Shown here: piece by piece, positions 8,613-16,410 of the stretch | Layout of the letters: the number at the start of each line of letters is the position of its first letter | Numbering within the stretch: position 1 is the stretch's first letter | Assembly (NCBI RefSeq): GCF_026163685.1 | Contig: NZ_JAOXSR010000005.1 | Coordinates: 124,001-188,000 of the forward strand | Direction: 5' to 3' | Source of the DNA: Oerskovia flava | GTDB taxonomy: Bacteria > Actinomycetota > Actinomycetes > Actinomycetales > Cellulomonadaceae | DNA: 64,000 nt | Notes under the pieces: model-generated | The model's input: the letters and a program-made list of their open reading frames with translations, nothing else | Told to the model about the DNA's origin: nothing | Databases searched by the model: none | Position numbers and translations under genes: made by a program

Positions 8613-9548
8613 ATGCGAGCCATCACCTACTCCCGCTTCGGCGGCCCCGACGTCCTGGAGCTCTCCGAGCTCCCCACCCCCAAGGTCGGGCCGGACTCCG
8701 TCCTCGTGCGTGTCCGGGCGGCGAGCGTGAACCCCGTGGACTGGAAGGTCCGCCAGGGGTACCTCGACGCCGTGACCGACTCGGTCTTCCCCGTGATCCC
8801 CGGATGGGACGTCGCGGGCGTGGTCGAGCAGGTCGGCCTCGACACCCCGGAGCTCGAGGTCGGTGACGAGGTCTTCGGGTACGTGCGCAAGGACGTCATC
8901 GGCGGCGCCGTCTCCGGCGGGACGTTCGCCGAGCTCGTCGCCGCCCCGGTGCGCACCCTCGCGAAGAAGCCGGCGTCGTGGTCGTTCGAGGAGGCCGCGG
9001 CGGCACCGCTCACCGCGCTCACCGCCTACCAGTCGATCCGGCGCGCGGGCGTGCGGTCCGGGGACACGGTACTCGTCCACGCGGCCGCGGGCGGCGTCGG
9101 GTCGTTCGCCGTGCAGATCGCGCGCACGCTCGGCGCCCACGTCATCGGCACGGCGTCGGAGCCCAACCACGAGTACCTGCGGTCGCTCGGTGCGCAGCCG
9201 GTCACCTACGGTGACGGCCTGGCAGGCCGCGTCCGGGCCCTGGCTCCGGACGGGGTGGACGTCGTGCTCGACTACGTGGGGGGCGACGCGCTCGCCATCA
9301 CGGGCGAGGTGCTGCGCGACGGCGGGACCGTCGCGTCGATCGCGGACCCGGCGGCCCGCGACGAGCTGGGCGGGCACTACGTCTGGGTCCGCCCCGACAC
9401 CGCGGACCTCACCGAGATCGCCCGGCTGGCCGACGCGGGCGTGCTGCGCTCCGAGGTGGCCGAGGTCCTCGACCTGGCCGACGCCGCCCGCGCGCACGAG
9501 CTCAGCCAGTCCGGCCACGTGCGGGGCAAGATCGTGGTCCGCGTCTGA
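8613..9548 (+). CDS. NADP-dependent zinc-less alcohol dehydrogenase/quinone oxidoreductase family protein
   Basis: A 311-residue medium-chain dehydrogenase/reductase. The N-terminal GroES-like domain starts MRAITYSRFGGPDVLEL and includes VNPVDWKVRQGY and the glycine-rich IPGWDVAGVVEQVG. The Rossmann domain has the nucleotide-binding motif VHAAAGGVGSFAVQIARTLGA. No structural or catalytic zinc cysteines are present, which fits the quinone oxidoreductase subgroup. It may reduce quinones or reactive enals using NADPH. It lies 44 bases after the VOC gene on the same strand; no strong ribosome binding site was seen. Confidence 0.92.
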   Translation: MRAITYSRFGGPDVLELSELPTPKVGPDSVLVRVRAASVNPVDWKVRQGYLDAVTDSVFPVIPGWDVAGVVEQVGLDTPELEVGDEVFGYVRKDVIGGAVSGGTFAELVAAPVRTLAKKPASWSFEEAAAAPLTALTAYQSIRRAGVRSGDTVLVHAAAGGVGSFAVQIARTLGAHVIGTASEPNHEYLRSLGAQPVTYGDGLAGRVRALAPDGVDVVLDYVGGDALAITGEVLRDGGTVASIADPAARDELGGHYVWVRPDTADLTEIARLADAGVLRSEVAEVLDLADAARAHELSQSGHVRGKIVVRV

Positions 9549-9595
9549 TCCGGGCCCGGGCAGGACGTGGGTGCCGGGTCGCCGTCAGCGGCTGA

Positions 9596-9601
9596 GATGC
9601 T
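9596..9601 (+). promoter_or_regulatory. -10 element for leaderless P-loop kinase mRNA
   Basis: GATGCT is followed by six bases (GGGGCC) and the ATG at 9608. The GANNNT form and the spacing match the promoter of the SCO4848-type gene at 16192. Confidence 0.4.
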
Positions 9602-9607
9602 GGGGCC

Positions 9608-10174
9608 ATGCCCCGACTGATCCTCCTCAACGGCGCGCCCGGCACGGGCAAGTCCACGCTCGCCCACCTGTACGCGCAGCGGCACCCGCTGTGCCTCGCC
9701 CTGGACCTCGACGTCCTGCGGGGCATGATCGGTGGCTGGTTGGACCGGCCCGTCGAGGCGGGGACGCTCGCGCGGGACGCCGCGATCGGCGTCGTGCGCG
9801 GGCACCTGCGGGCGGGGCACGACGTGATCGTGCCCCAGTTCCTCGGGCGCCCGGACTTCGTCCTGCGCCTCGCGGAGGTCGCCGACGAGGTCGGTGCGCC
9901 CTTCGTGGAGGTCGCGCTGCTCGCCGACGCCCACGACGTGCGTGCACGGTTCGCGAGCCGCACCGCGCCGGGCGTCGTCCAGCCCCATCCCACGCACCTG
10001 GATGCGGCAGCGCTGCTCGAGCGCAGCGGCGGCCTGGAGGCGCTGGGGAGCATGCAGGCCGGGCTGCTCGACGTCGTCGCGTCGCGACCCGCGACCCGGA
10101 CGATCGACGTCGTCGAGGGCGAGGTCGAGCGCGCGTACGCCGCCCTGGTCGACCACGTCGAGGCCCTGGGCTGA
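9608..10174 (+). CDS. P-loop NTPase/small-molecule kinase-like protein
   Basis: A 188-residue AAA_33/zeta-toxin-like P-loop protein. The Walker A motif GAPGTGKST sits at residues 9-17 directly after the first beta strand. The rest has a kinase-like layout, with a charged LDLDVLRGMIGGWLD segment that may hold the acidic cofactor residue and a C-terminal lid region. Such proteins phosphorylate small molecules such as nucleosides or antibiotics, but the substrate is not evident. There is no antitoxin gene beside it, so a toxin role is unsupported. It is convergent with the MFS gene. Confidence 0.82.
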   Translation: MPRLILLNGAPGTGKSTLAHLYAQRHPLCLALDLDVLRGMIGGWLDRPVEAGTLARDAAIGVVRGHLRAGHDVIVPQFLGRPDFVLRLAEVADEVGAPFVEVALLADAHDVRARFASRTAPGVVQPHPTHLDAAALLERSGGLEALGSMQAGLLDVVASRPATRTIDVVEGEVERAYAALVDHVEALG

Positions 10175-10204
10175 GAGAGCGACGCCGCTCGTCCCCGGGT
10201 CGCC

Positions 10205-11566
10205 CTAGGTGGGCGTCCGCTGCGGGTTGCGGATCCCCGCCCAGCTGACGAGGCCGCCGACCACGAGCAGCGCCGCGGTGACCACGAGCGCGCGGTGGAA
10301 CCCCTCGACGTCGAGCCGCGGGCCGATGATCAGTCCCGCGAAGGCGATGACCACCAGCCCGGCTACGCGGGAGACGGCGTTGTTGACCGCGGACCCGATA
10401 CCGGCGTCCTGCGGCCGCACGGCACCGAGGATCGTGGCCGTCGAGGGGGCGACCGTGACCGCCAGGCCCAGCCCGAAGAGCAGCACGCCGGGCAGGATCT
10501 GGGTCAGGTACGACGCCTGCGCGGTCGCCGTGAGCATGAGCAGGAACCCGCACCCGCCGAGGACCGGACCGAGCGTCATGAACAGTCGCGGACCGTACCG
10601 GCCGGCGAGGGTGCCGAACGTCGTCGAGAGCGCCAGGAGCAGGAGCGTCACCGGCAGCAGGGCGAGCCCGGCCGCGGTCGCGCTGTAGCCCGCGACCTGC
10701 TGGACGAACAGCGTCACGACGAACATGCCGAAGTAGAGGGCGCCGTAGATCGCCGCGGTCGCGACGTTTCCCCAGACGAAGTTGCGGCGCTCGAAGAGCG
10801 CGAGCGGCAGCATCGGGTCAGGTGCGCGGCGCTCCCAGACACCGAACGCGACGAGCGCCGCCAGTCCGACCACGAGGGGACCCCAGACCACCGGGCTCGC
10901 CCACCCGAAGCGACCCTGCTCGATGAGGGCGAACACCGTCCCGGCGAGCCCGACCGCCGCGAGCATCGCGCCCCGCACGTCGATGGTGCGGCCGCCGAGC
11001 CGCTCCCCCTCGGCGACCCCGCGCAGCAGCCACAGGGTCGCGGCGACGGGCAGCACGTTGATGCCGAAGACCCACCGCCACGACAGCGTGTCGACGAAGA
11101 CCCCGCCCAGCAGCGGCCCGATGATCGATGCCGTCCCGGTCCAGGCCGTCCAGATCCCGATCGCCCGGCCCTGCGCGGCACCCGTGAACGCCGAGACGAT
11201 CATCGCGAGCGAGCTCGGGACGAGCAGCGCGCCCGCGACCCCCTGCAGTGCCCGGGCCACGATCAGCGCGGCCCCGGTGGGGGCCAGCGCGCAGAGCACC
11301 GACGTGACGCCGAACCCGACGAGGCCCCACCACAGCACGCGCCGGCGTCCGTAGACGTCGGAGACGGACCCTGCCACGAGGATCAGCGCACCGAGGGTGA
11401 TGAGGTAGGCGTCGACGACCCACTGCTGCAGGCCCAGGACCTGGTCGGGGTCCGTCGCGAGCTCGGCCGAGATCGCGGGCAGCGCGACGTTCACCACCGA
11501 GCCGTCCAGGAACGACACGAAGGACGCGAGGATCGCGACCACGAGCACCCGGCGCCTGACGTCCAC
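10205..11566 (-). CDS. MFS transporter, DHA2/EmrB-QacA-like drug exporter
   Basis: A 453-residue major facilitator with about 13-14 hydrophobic helices. Family features are the first helix motif SFLDGSVVNVALPAI, the motif-A loop DVYGRRRVLWWG and the drug:H+ antiporter-type segment IVARALQGVAGALLVPSSLA. It probably exports hydrophobic drugs or metabolites at the expense of the proton gradient. The GTG start at 11566 has TAGCGT six bases upstream and no ribosome binding site. It is convergent with the P-loop kinase gene and divergent from the PNPOx-like gene. No dedicated regulator is adjacent. Confidence 0.93.
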   Translation of the reverse strand: MDVRRRVLVVAILASFVSFLDGSVVNVALPAISAELATDPDQVLGLQQWVVDAYLITLGALILVAGSVSDVYGRRRVLWWGLVGFGVTSVLCALAPTGAALIVARALQGVAGALLVPSSLAMIVSAFTGAAQGRAIGIWTAWTGTASIIGPLLGGVFVDTLSWRWVFGINVLPVAATLWLLRGVAEGERLGGRTIDVRGAMLAAVGLAGTVFALIEQGRFGWASPVVWGPLVVGLAALVAFGVWERRAPDPMLPLALFERRNFVWGNVATAAIYGALYFGMFVVTLFVQQVAGYSATAAGLALLPVTLLLLALSTTFGTLAGRYGPRLFMTLGPVLGGCGFLLMLTATAQASYLTQILPGVLLFGLGLAVTVAPSTATILGAVRPQDAGIGSAVNNAVSRVAGLVVIAFAGLIIGPRLDVEGFHRALVVTAALLVVGGLVSWAGIRNPQRTPT

Positions 11567-11572
11567 GACCCC

Positions 11573-11578
11573 ACGCTA
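11573..11578 (-). promoter_or_regulatory. -10 element for leaderless MFS exporter mRNA
   Basis: On the minus strand TAGCGT is followed by GGGGTC and the GTG at 11566. The hexamer matches the TANNNT consensus. Confidence 0.5.
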
Positions 11579-11667
11579 GACCTCACCACGCGGATGGGTG
11601 CGGATGGGTAGGGTCACGGTGTGCACCCGCCGACCGGACCGCGGTCGCGACGATCCCGAGGAGCGCG

Positions 11668-12360
11668 ATGATCCCCAGGAGCCCTGCGGCCCCTACCCCG
11701 TCCCTGCGCGAGCGCCTGCGCGGTGCTGCACGCCTCGGTGCCGACCTCCCCGCGTTCGACCCGCGCACCGCGCCCCGGACCCCCACCCGGCTCTTCCTCA
11801 CCTGGCTGGACGACGCGATCGACGCGGGTGTCGTGCTCCCGCACGCCGCGACGCTGTCCACCGCGGACTCCCGTGGGCAGGTGGACGCACGGACCCTCCT
11901 GCTCAAGGACGTCGCACCGGACGTGTGGTTCTTCGCGACGCACCGCGACAGCCCCAAGGGCCGCGACCTGGCGGAGAACCCGCGGGCCGCGATGACGTTC
12001 TTCTGGCGGGAGCTGGGCCGCCAGGTCCGGCTGACGGGTCCCGTCGCGGTACAGGACCCGGAGGCAGGGGCCGCGGACTTCCTCGCGCGCCCCGAGGGCT
12101 CGCGCGCCGAGACGCTCGTGGCGCACCAGAGCGAGCCGCTCGCGTCGCTCGAGGAGTACCGGGACGCCTACGACGCGGCGCTCGGCCGGGTCCGGGCCGA
12201 GCCGGGCACCGTCGCCGAGACGTGGACGTCGTACGCGCTCGTGCCGACGTCCGTGGAGTTCTGGGCGGCGACCGGCCCGCACGGTCAGGTCCGGCTGCGC
12301 TACTCGTCCGGGACCGACCCGCACGCCCGGACCTGGCGCAAGAGCCTCCTGTACCCGTGA
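11668..12360 (+). CDS. Pyridoxamine 5'-phosphate oxidase family flavoprotein
   Basis: A 230-residue FMN-binding split-barrel protein resembling pyridoxine/pyridoxamine 5'-phosphate oxidase. Visible features are LSTADSRGQVDARTLLLKD (an FMN-contact strand), FFATHRDSPKGRDLAENPRA and the C-terminal W-R-K signature in TWRKSLLYP. A true PdxH would make pyridoxal phosphate with O2, but the divergent C-terminus leaves a different substrate open. A strong GAGGAG ribosome binding site precedes the ATG. It is divergent from the MFS gene and ends at a predicted hairpin before mqo. Confidence 0.85.
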   Translation: MIPRSPAAPTPSLRERLRGAARLGADLPAFDPRTAPRTPTRLFLTWLDDAIDAGVVLPHAATLSTADSRGQVDARTLLLKDVAPDVWFFATHRDSPKGRDLAENPRAAMTFFWRELGRQVRLTGPVAVQDPEAGAADFLARPEGSRAETLVAHQSEPLASLEEYRDAYDAALGRVRAEPGTVAETWTSYALVPTSVEFWAATGPHGQVRLRYSSGTDPHARTWRKSLLYP

Positions 12361-12364
12361 GATG

Positions 12365-12402
12365 CCGGGCGGAGCGCCCCTGAGGACCAAGGTCCCGCCC
12401 GG
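12365..12402 (+). terminator. Possible terminator after the PNPOx-like gene
   Basis: CCGGGCGG (12365-12372) pairs perfectly with CCGCCCGG (12395-12402) across a 22-base loop. It sits right after the stop codon at 12360 and ends before the mqo regulatory region. No U tract follows. Confidence 0.4.
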
Positions 12403-12427
12403 ATGTGACGCACGCCCGTGACGGAAA

Positions 12428-12461
12428 GCACATCATGTGCACAACTTCACAAGCGTACGAT
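12428..12461 (+). promoter_or_regulatory. mqo promoter with nested operator-like palindromes
   Basis: TACGAT (12456-12461) is a good -10, six bases before the GTG at 12468, predicting a leaderless mRNA. Two inverted repeats lie upstream. GCACAT-C-ATGTGC (12428-12440) is a perfect 13-base palindrome. TGTGCACAACTTCACA (12436-12451) matches the Rex consensus TGTGAA-N4-TTCACA and the Crp/GlxR consensus TGTGA-N6-TCACA with one mismatch each. The second site is centred near -24, between the -35 and -10, where a bound protein would be expected to repress. Confidence 0.5.
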
Positions 12462-12467
12462 CGACGG

Positions 12468-13964
12468 GTGGCGAACAACGAGAACTCGGGCGACCGGATC
12501 GACGTAGCGCTCATCGGCGGAGGCATCATGAGTGCCACCCTCGGTGCACTCCTCCAGCTCCTGGAGCCCACCTGGACGGTGCGGATCTACGAGCGGCTGG
12601 GTGCCGTGGCGCAGGAGTCCTCCAACCCCTGGAACAACGCCGGCACAGGGCACGCGGCCCTCTGCGAGCTGAACTACACGCCGCAGAAGCCCGACGGCTC
12701 GATCGACATCACCAAGGCGGTGGCGATCAACGAGCAGTTCGAGGCGTCGCGCGAGTTCTGGCACCACCTCCTGACGACCGGCGCTCTCCCCGAGCCCGCG
12801 AGCTTCATCAGCCACACCCCGCACATGACGTTCGTGCGCGGCGCGGCCAACGTCGAGTACCTGCGGCGCCGGTTCGACACGCTCAGCGCGCACCCGCTGT
12901 TCAGCGAGCTCGAGTACACCGACGACCCGGCCGTCATCGCCGAGTGGGCGCCGCTGCTGGTCGCCGAGCGCGACCCGGACGAGCCCGTGGCCGCGACGCG
13001 GGCGACGAGCGGGACGGACGTCGACTTCGGCGCCCTGACGACCCAGCTCGTCGACCACCTCGTCGCGAACGGCACCCAGCTCTACCTCGAGCACGAGGTC
13101 CGCTCGTTGAAGCAGCGCAAGGACGGGTCCTGGCGGATCTCCGTCAAGGACCGTTCCTGGAACGCGCAGGACGCCCGTCACACCGTCGACGCGCGCTTCG
13201 TGTTCGTCGGTGCGGGCGGCGGGGCGCTGCCCCTGCTGCAGAAGGCGGGCATCCCGGAGGCCAAGGGCTACGGCGGGTTCCCCATCAGCGGCGAGTTCCT
13301 GCGCACCGACGACCCCGAGCTGGTCGCCGCGCACCACGCGAAGGTCTACGGCAAGGCCGACGTCGGGTCGCCCCCCATGTCGGTGCCCCACCTCGACACC
13401 CGTGTCGTGGACGGCAAGACCTACCTGATGTTCGGCCCGTACGCCGGGTTCAGCCCGAAGTTCCTCAAGAAGGGCTCGCTGCTCGACCTCGTCGCGTCGC
13501 TCCGGGTGAACAACATCGGCTCCATGCTCGGCGCCGGGCTGAAGAACCTGGACCTCACGCAGTACCTCGTCGGTCAGCTCGCGGCCCGTCCCGAGACCAA
13601 GTTCGCGGCGCTGCAGGGCTTTGTGCCCACCGCGCACCCGAAGCACTGGGAGAAGATCACCGCCGGCCAGCGGGTGCAGGTGATCAAGAAGGACGCGCAG
13701 GGTCGCGGTGTGCTCGAGTTCGGCACCGAGCTCATCACGTCGGCCGACGGCACGATCGCCGGTCTGCTCGGTGCCTCCCCGGGTGCCTCGACCGCCGTGA
13801 CCGCGATGATCGACGTGCTCGAGCGCTGCTTCCCGGACCGGTTCACCGGCTGGCAGCGCGAGATCGCCACGATGATCCCGAGCCTCGGCCAGGCGCAGTG
13901 GGCCGCGTCCGAGCTCGACGGTCTCGACCAGCTCGCGGACGGCACGGTCGCCTCGCACGCCTGA
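12468..13964 (+). CDS. mqo: Malate:quinone oxidoreductase
   Basis: A 498-residue FAD-dependent membrane-associated enzyme that oxidises L-malate to oxaloacetate and passes the electrons to the quinone pool, replacing or supplementing NAD-linked malate dehydrogenase. The N-terminal dinucleotide motif is VALIGGGIMSATLGALL, followed by the Mqo signature ESSNPWNNAGTGHAALCELN. Later family segments include GGGALPLLQKAGIPE, GYGGFPISGEFL and the C-terminal SLGQAQWAASEL. The GTG at 12468 is chosen because a TACGAT -10 lies six bases upstream. An in-frame ATG at 12435 (preceded by GGAAAG) would place the start inside the promoter and operator. Confidence 0.96.
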   Translation: MANNENSGDRIDVALIGGGIMSATLGALLQLLEPTWTVRIYERLGAVAQESSNPWNNAGTGHAALCELNYTPQKPDGSIDITKAVAINEQFEASREFWHHLLTTGALPEPASFISHTPHMTFVRGAANVEYLRRRFDTLSAHPLFSELEYTDDPAVIAEWAPLLVAERDPDEPVAATRATSGTDVDFGALTTQLVDHLVANGTQLYLEHEVRSLKQRKDGSWRISVKDRSWNAQDARHTVDARFVFVGAGGGALPLLQKAGIPEAKGYGGFPISGEFLRTDDPELVAAHHAKVYGKADVGSPPMSVPHLDTRVVDGKTYLMFGPYAGFSPKFLKKGSLLDLVASLRVNNIGSMLGAGLKNLDLTQYLVGQLAARPETKFAALQGFVPTAHPKHWEKITAGQRVQVIKKDAQGRGVLEFGTELITSADGTIAGLLGASPGASTAVTAMIDVLERCFPDRFTGWQREIATMIPSLGQAQWAASELDGLDQLADGTVASHA

Positions 13965-13984
13965 CGGCCCGCCCAGGCGGGCCG
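13965..13984 (+). terminator. Terminator hairpin after mqo
   Basis: CGGCCCGCC (13965-13973) and GGCGGGCCG (13976-13984) form a perfect GC-rich stem starting directly after the mqo stop codon. There is no U tract, which is common in GC-rich actinobacteria. Confidence 0.55.
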
Positions 13985-14011
13985 AGGTCGGCACTGATCC
14001 TTCGTCGGTCC

Positions 14012-14042
14012 TTCACGTGCCGCAGGGCTCACCCCGTAGACT
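14012..14042 (+). promoter_or_regulatory. Promoter of the fatty acid desaturase gene
   Basis: TTCACG (14012-14017), a 19-base spacer and TAGACT (14037-14042) make a plausible sigma-A-type promoter. Transcription would start near 14049, leaving a leader of about 70 bases with a GAGGAA ribosome binding site before the ATG at 14118. Confidence 0.4.
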
Positions 14043-14117
14043 CGACACCATCTTCTCGACGAGCGCACGCTCACACCCGCGGCTGGGAAGTCGTCACCGA
14101 CCCCCTGCGAGGAACGT

Positions 14118-15215
14118 ATGAGCACTGCTGCCGTCCAGCCCGGATTCCGGGCCACCACGCCGCGGCGCGGCGACGGATCGACCGTCACGAGCACCTACAC
14201 CGCGCTGTCGCGCACCGTGCGCGACGCCGGCCTGCTGCACCGCACGCACGGGTACTACGCGTGGACGCTCGGGATCCTGACCCTGGCGCTCGGTGGCGCC
14301 GTCGCGGGCTTCGTCCTGCTGGGCGACTCGTGGTTCCAGCTCCTGATCGCCGGAGCCCTGGGGCTGCTCTTCACGCAGTTCGCGTTCGTCGCCCACGAGG
14401 CGTCCCACCGGCAGGTCCTCGAGTCCGGCCCCGCGAACGACCGCATGGGTCGTGTGCTCGCCAACGGCGTCGTCGGCATCAGCTACTCGTGGTGGATGAC
14501 CAAGCACAACCGGCACCACGCCAACCCGAACCGGATCGGCAAGGACCCGGACATCGAGATCGACACGATCTCGTTCCTCGAGCAGGACGCGGCCCAGCAG
14601 AAGGGCTTCCTCGCCCTCGTCACGCGCTACCAGGGATGGCTCTTCTTCCCGCTGCTGACCCTCGAGGGACTGAACCTGCACTACATCTCGATCAGGTCGC
14701 TGCTGTCCTCCCCGCGCAGCGCCGCGCGGACCGGGGAGATCGTGACCATCGCGCTGCGGCTGTCGATCTACGCCGCCCTCGTCTTCTGGGCGCTGCCCCT
14801 CGGCATGGCCTTCGCCTTCCTCGGTGTGCAGCTCGCCGTGTTCGGTGTCTACATGGGCGCGTCCTTCGCCCCGAACCACAAGGGCATGGCGATCATCCCC
14901 GCCGACAGCAAGCTCGACTTCCTGTCCAAGCAGGTCCTCACCTCGCGCAACATCACTGGCGGACGTGTGATGAACGTGCTCATGGGCGGGCTCAACTACC
15001 AGATCGAGCACCACCTGTTCCCGAGCATGCCGCGCCCGCACCTCGCCCGTGCGCGCGAGATCGTCCGGGAGCACTGCGCCACGATCGGGCTGCCGTACAC
15101 CGAGACCAACATCATCGCGTCCTACGGGATCGTGGTGCGCTACCTCAACCGGGTCGGGCTCTCCGCCCGCGACCCGTTCGACTGCCCGATGTTCCACCAG
15201 CTCCGCAAGACCTGA
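14118..15215 (+). CDS. Membrane fatty acid desaturase
   Basis: A 365-residue integral-membrane di-iron desaturase that puts a double bond into fatty acyl chains using O2 and reduced ferredoxin. The three histidine boxes are HEASH, HNRHH and QIEHH. Four hydrophobic segments flank them, in the usual two-pairs topology with the boxes on the cytoplasmic side. The QIEHH form is typical of front-end/acyl-lipid desaturases such as actinobacterial DesA3-like enzymes. It follows mqo but has its own promoter. The neighbouring minus-strand reductase, a flavoprotein, could conceivably supply electrons, but its iron box points to siderophore metabolism instead. Confidence 0.93.
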   Translation: MSTAAVQPGFRATTPRRGDGSTVTSTYTALSRTVRDAGLLHRTHGYYAWTLGILTLALGGAVAGFVLLGDSWFQLLIAGALGLLFTQFAFVAHEASHRQVLESGPANDRMGRVLANGVVGISYSWWMTKHNRHHANPNRIGKDPDIEIDTISFLEQDAAQQKGFLALVTRYQGWLFFPLLTLEGLNLHYISIRSLLSSPRSAARTGEIVTIALRLSIYAALVFWALPLGMAFAFLGVQLAVFGVYMGASFAPNHKGMAIIPADSKLDFLSKQVLTSRNITGGRVMNVLMGGLNYQIEHHLFPSMPRPHLARAREIVREHCATIGLPYTETNIIASYGIVVRYLNRVGLSARDPFDCPMFHQLRKT

Positions 15216-15219
15216 GCGC

Positions 15220-16041
15220 TCAGCCCGCGGCGGCACGCCCCTCGCGCCAGTAGCCGACGAAGTCGATGCTCTGCTTCGGCACGCCACGGTCGTTCACCAG
15301 GTGCCGCCGCGCACCGGTCGCGAGCGCCGACTCCCCGACCGCGTACGCGTAGACAGGACCCGACGGCAGCTCGGCCGTGACGAGCGTCGCGAGCGCCAGC
15401 GCACCCGGTGTGGCGTCGTCGGCGCCCGCCCCGTGGTGAGACCTCGCGAGCCAGCGCACCTCGACCCCGGGCGGTGTGCGGAACTCCTGGGCGTCCGCGA
15501 GGTCGGGGACCTCGACGAGCGCGAGGCCGCGGGCGTCGTCGGGCAGCGACTCGCAGATCCCAGCGACCGCCGGGAGCCCCGTCTCGTCGGCGACGAGGAG
15601 GGTCCAGTCGTGCGGCGCGCGAGGGTTGTAGCCGATGCCCTGGTCGAGGATCCCGACGCGGTCCCCGGGCCGCGACCGGAGCGCGAACCTCGACGCCGGT
15701 CCGGTCTCCCCGTGGGCGACGAAGTCGATGTCGAGCTCGCCCGCCTCGGGCCGCAGCGCGCGGACGGTGTAGTTGCGCACGTGCGGACGGCGCGCCTTCG
15801 GTGTCGCGAGGTACTGCACGTACCAGAGTCCGGACGAGCTGGTCGGCAGCCGCAGGGCATCCTGCCCCTCGCGCGGCAGGAAGAGCCGGAACCACTGGTC
15901 GAAGCCCATCGGGGCGATGCGTCCGACACCCTCTCCGCCCACGGTCACCCGGACGACGTGGGGGCTCACGCGCTGCGACGCGACGACCTCGGCGGTGACC
16001 ACGTGGGCCTCGGCCGGGCGGACGAGCTGGTGGTTGGGCAT
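15220..16041 (-). CDS. Siderophore-interacting protein (FAD-dependent ferric-siderophore reductase)
   Basis: A 273-residue cytoplasmic flavoprotein of the SIP/ViuB family that reduces ferric siderophores so that iron is released. The FAD-binding segment is RNYTVRAL and the family motif HGETGPASRFA follows. The C-terminal NAD(P)H-binding domain begins near VADETGLPAVAGICESLP and ends with the SIP signature VGYWREGR. The ATG at 16041 (MPNHQLVRPAEA) has a GGAG ribosome binding site; the open frame extends upstream but is not protein-like there. An IdeR/DtxR-type iron box lies 43 bp upstream, so expression should rise under iron starvation. No siderophore biosynthesis genes are in the window. Confidence 0.94.
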   Translation of the reverse strand: MPNHQLVRPAEAHVVTAEVVASQRVSPHVVRVTVGGEGVGRIAPMGFDQWFRLFLPREGQDALRLPTSSSGLWYVQYLATPKARRPHVRNYTVRALRPEAGELDIDFVAHGETGPASRFALRSRPGDRVGILDQGIGYNPRAPHDWTLLVADETGLPAVAGICESLPDDARGLALVEVPDLADAQEFRTPPGVEVRWLARSHHGAGADDATPGALALATLVTAELPSGPVYAYAVGESALATGARRHLVNDRGVPKQSIDFVGYWREGRAAAG

Positions 16042-16083
16042 GACGTGTGGTCTCCTCGCCGACCGGCACGGCGCCAGCCTCAG

Positions 16084-16102
16084 GCAGGTAAGGCTAACCT
16101 CA
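16084..16102. promoter_or_regulatory. IdeR/DtxR iron box
   Basis: The 19-base site matches the DtxR/IdeR consensus TTAGGTTAGGCTAACCTAA at 15 of 19 positions, with AGGCTAACCT intact. It sits 43 bp upstream of the siderophore-interacting protein start and overlaps plausible -10 hexamers on the minus strand (TAGCCT, TTACCT). A second inverted repeat, CAGGCA (16081-16086) and TGCCTG (16103-16108), encloses it. Fe2+-loaded repressor is expected to block transcription. Confidence 0.75.
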
Positions 16103-16179
16103 TGCCTGGACGGTGTCGACGTGCGCAACGCCACACCGCGGGCACCCCTCCCCACGGCGGCGCGGCGGCGAGCGGCGGC

Positions 16180-16185
16180 GATACT
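16180..16185 (+). promoter_or_regulatory. -10 element for leaderless SCO4848-type gene
   Basis: GATACT is followed by six bases (CGTGGG) and the GTG at 16192. The spacing is the same as for mqo, proA and thiL. Confidence 0.5.
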
Positions 16186-16191
16186 CGTGGG

Positions 16192-16410
16192 GTGGAGCTC
16201 CCCGTCGCCTGGTCGATCGTCCTGCTCGTCACCGCCGCCTGGAACCTGCTGGTGTGGCCGAGGTTCCTCGGCCGGATCGCCAAGGACCCGCGCGCACGCG
16301 ACGCCGACGGCAGGCCCACGCGGTTCCTCACCGTGCACGTCGTCATCATCGGCGTCTCGCTCCTCCTCGCCCTCGCCGTCGGTGCCCTCGGGGCGATCAC
16401 GCTCGCCTGA
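16192..16410 (+). CDS. SCO4848-family small membrane protein
   Basis: A 72-residue protein with two membrane helices: PVAWSIVLLVTAAWNLLVWP and, after a basic loop (FLGRIAKDPRARD), VHVVIIGVSLLLALAVGALG. It matches the conserved actinobacterial SCO4848 family, whose function is unknown. The GTG start is set by the GATACT -10 six bases upstream. Its 3' end overlaps the convergent sigma factor gene by 14 bp. The iron box and the divergent reductase promoter lie upstream, but its own -10 is about 80 bp away from that box, so iron control is uncertain. Confidence 0.82.
   Translation: MELPVAWSIVLLVTAAWNLLVWPRFLGRIAKDPRARDADGRPTRFLTVHVVIIGVSLLLALAVGALGAITLA

Noticed and set aside
9608-10174. Zeta-type toxin gene.
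   Set aside because: The P loop fits, but no epsilon-like antitoxin gene is next to it and the rest of the protein resembles general small-molecule kinases.
12435-12467. ATG at 12435 as the mqo start, with GGAAAG upstream.
   Set aside because: It would add 11 residues unlike other Mqo proteins as I recall them, and it lies inside the operator-like palindromes. The TACGAT -10 fits the GTG at 12468.
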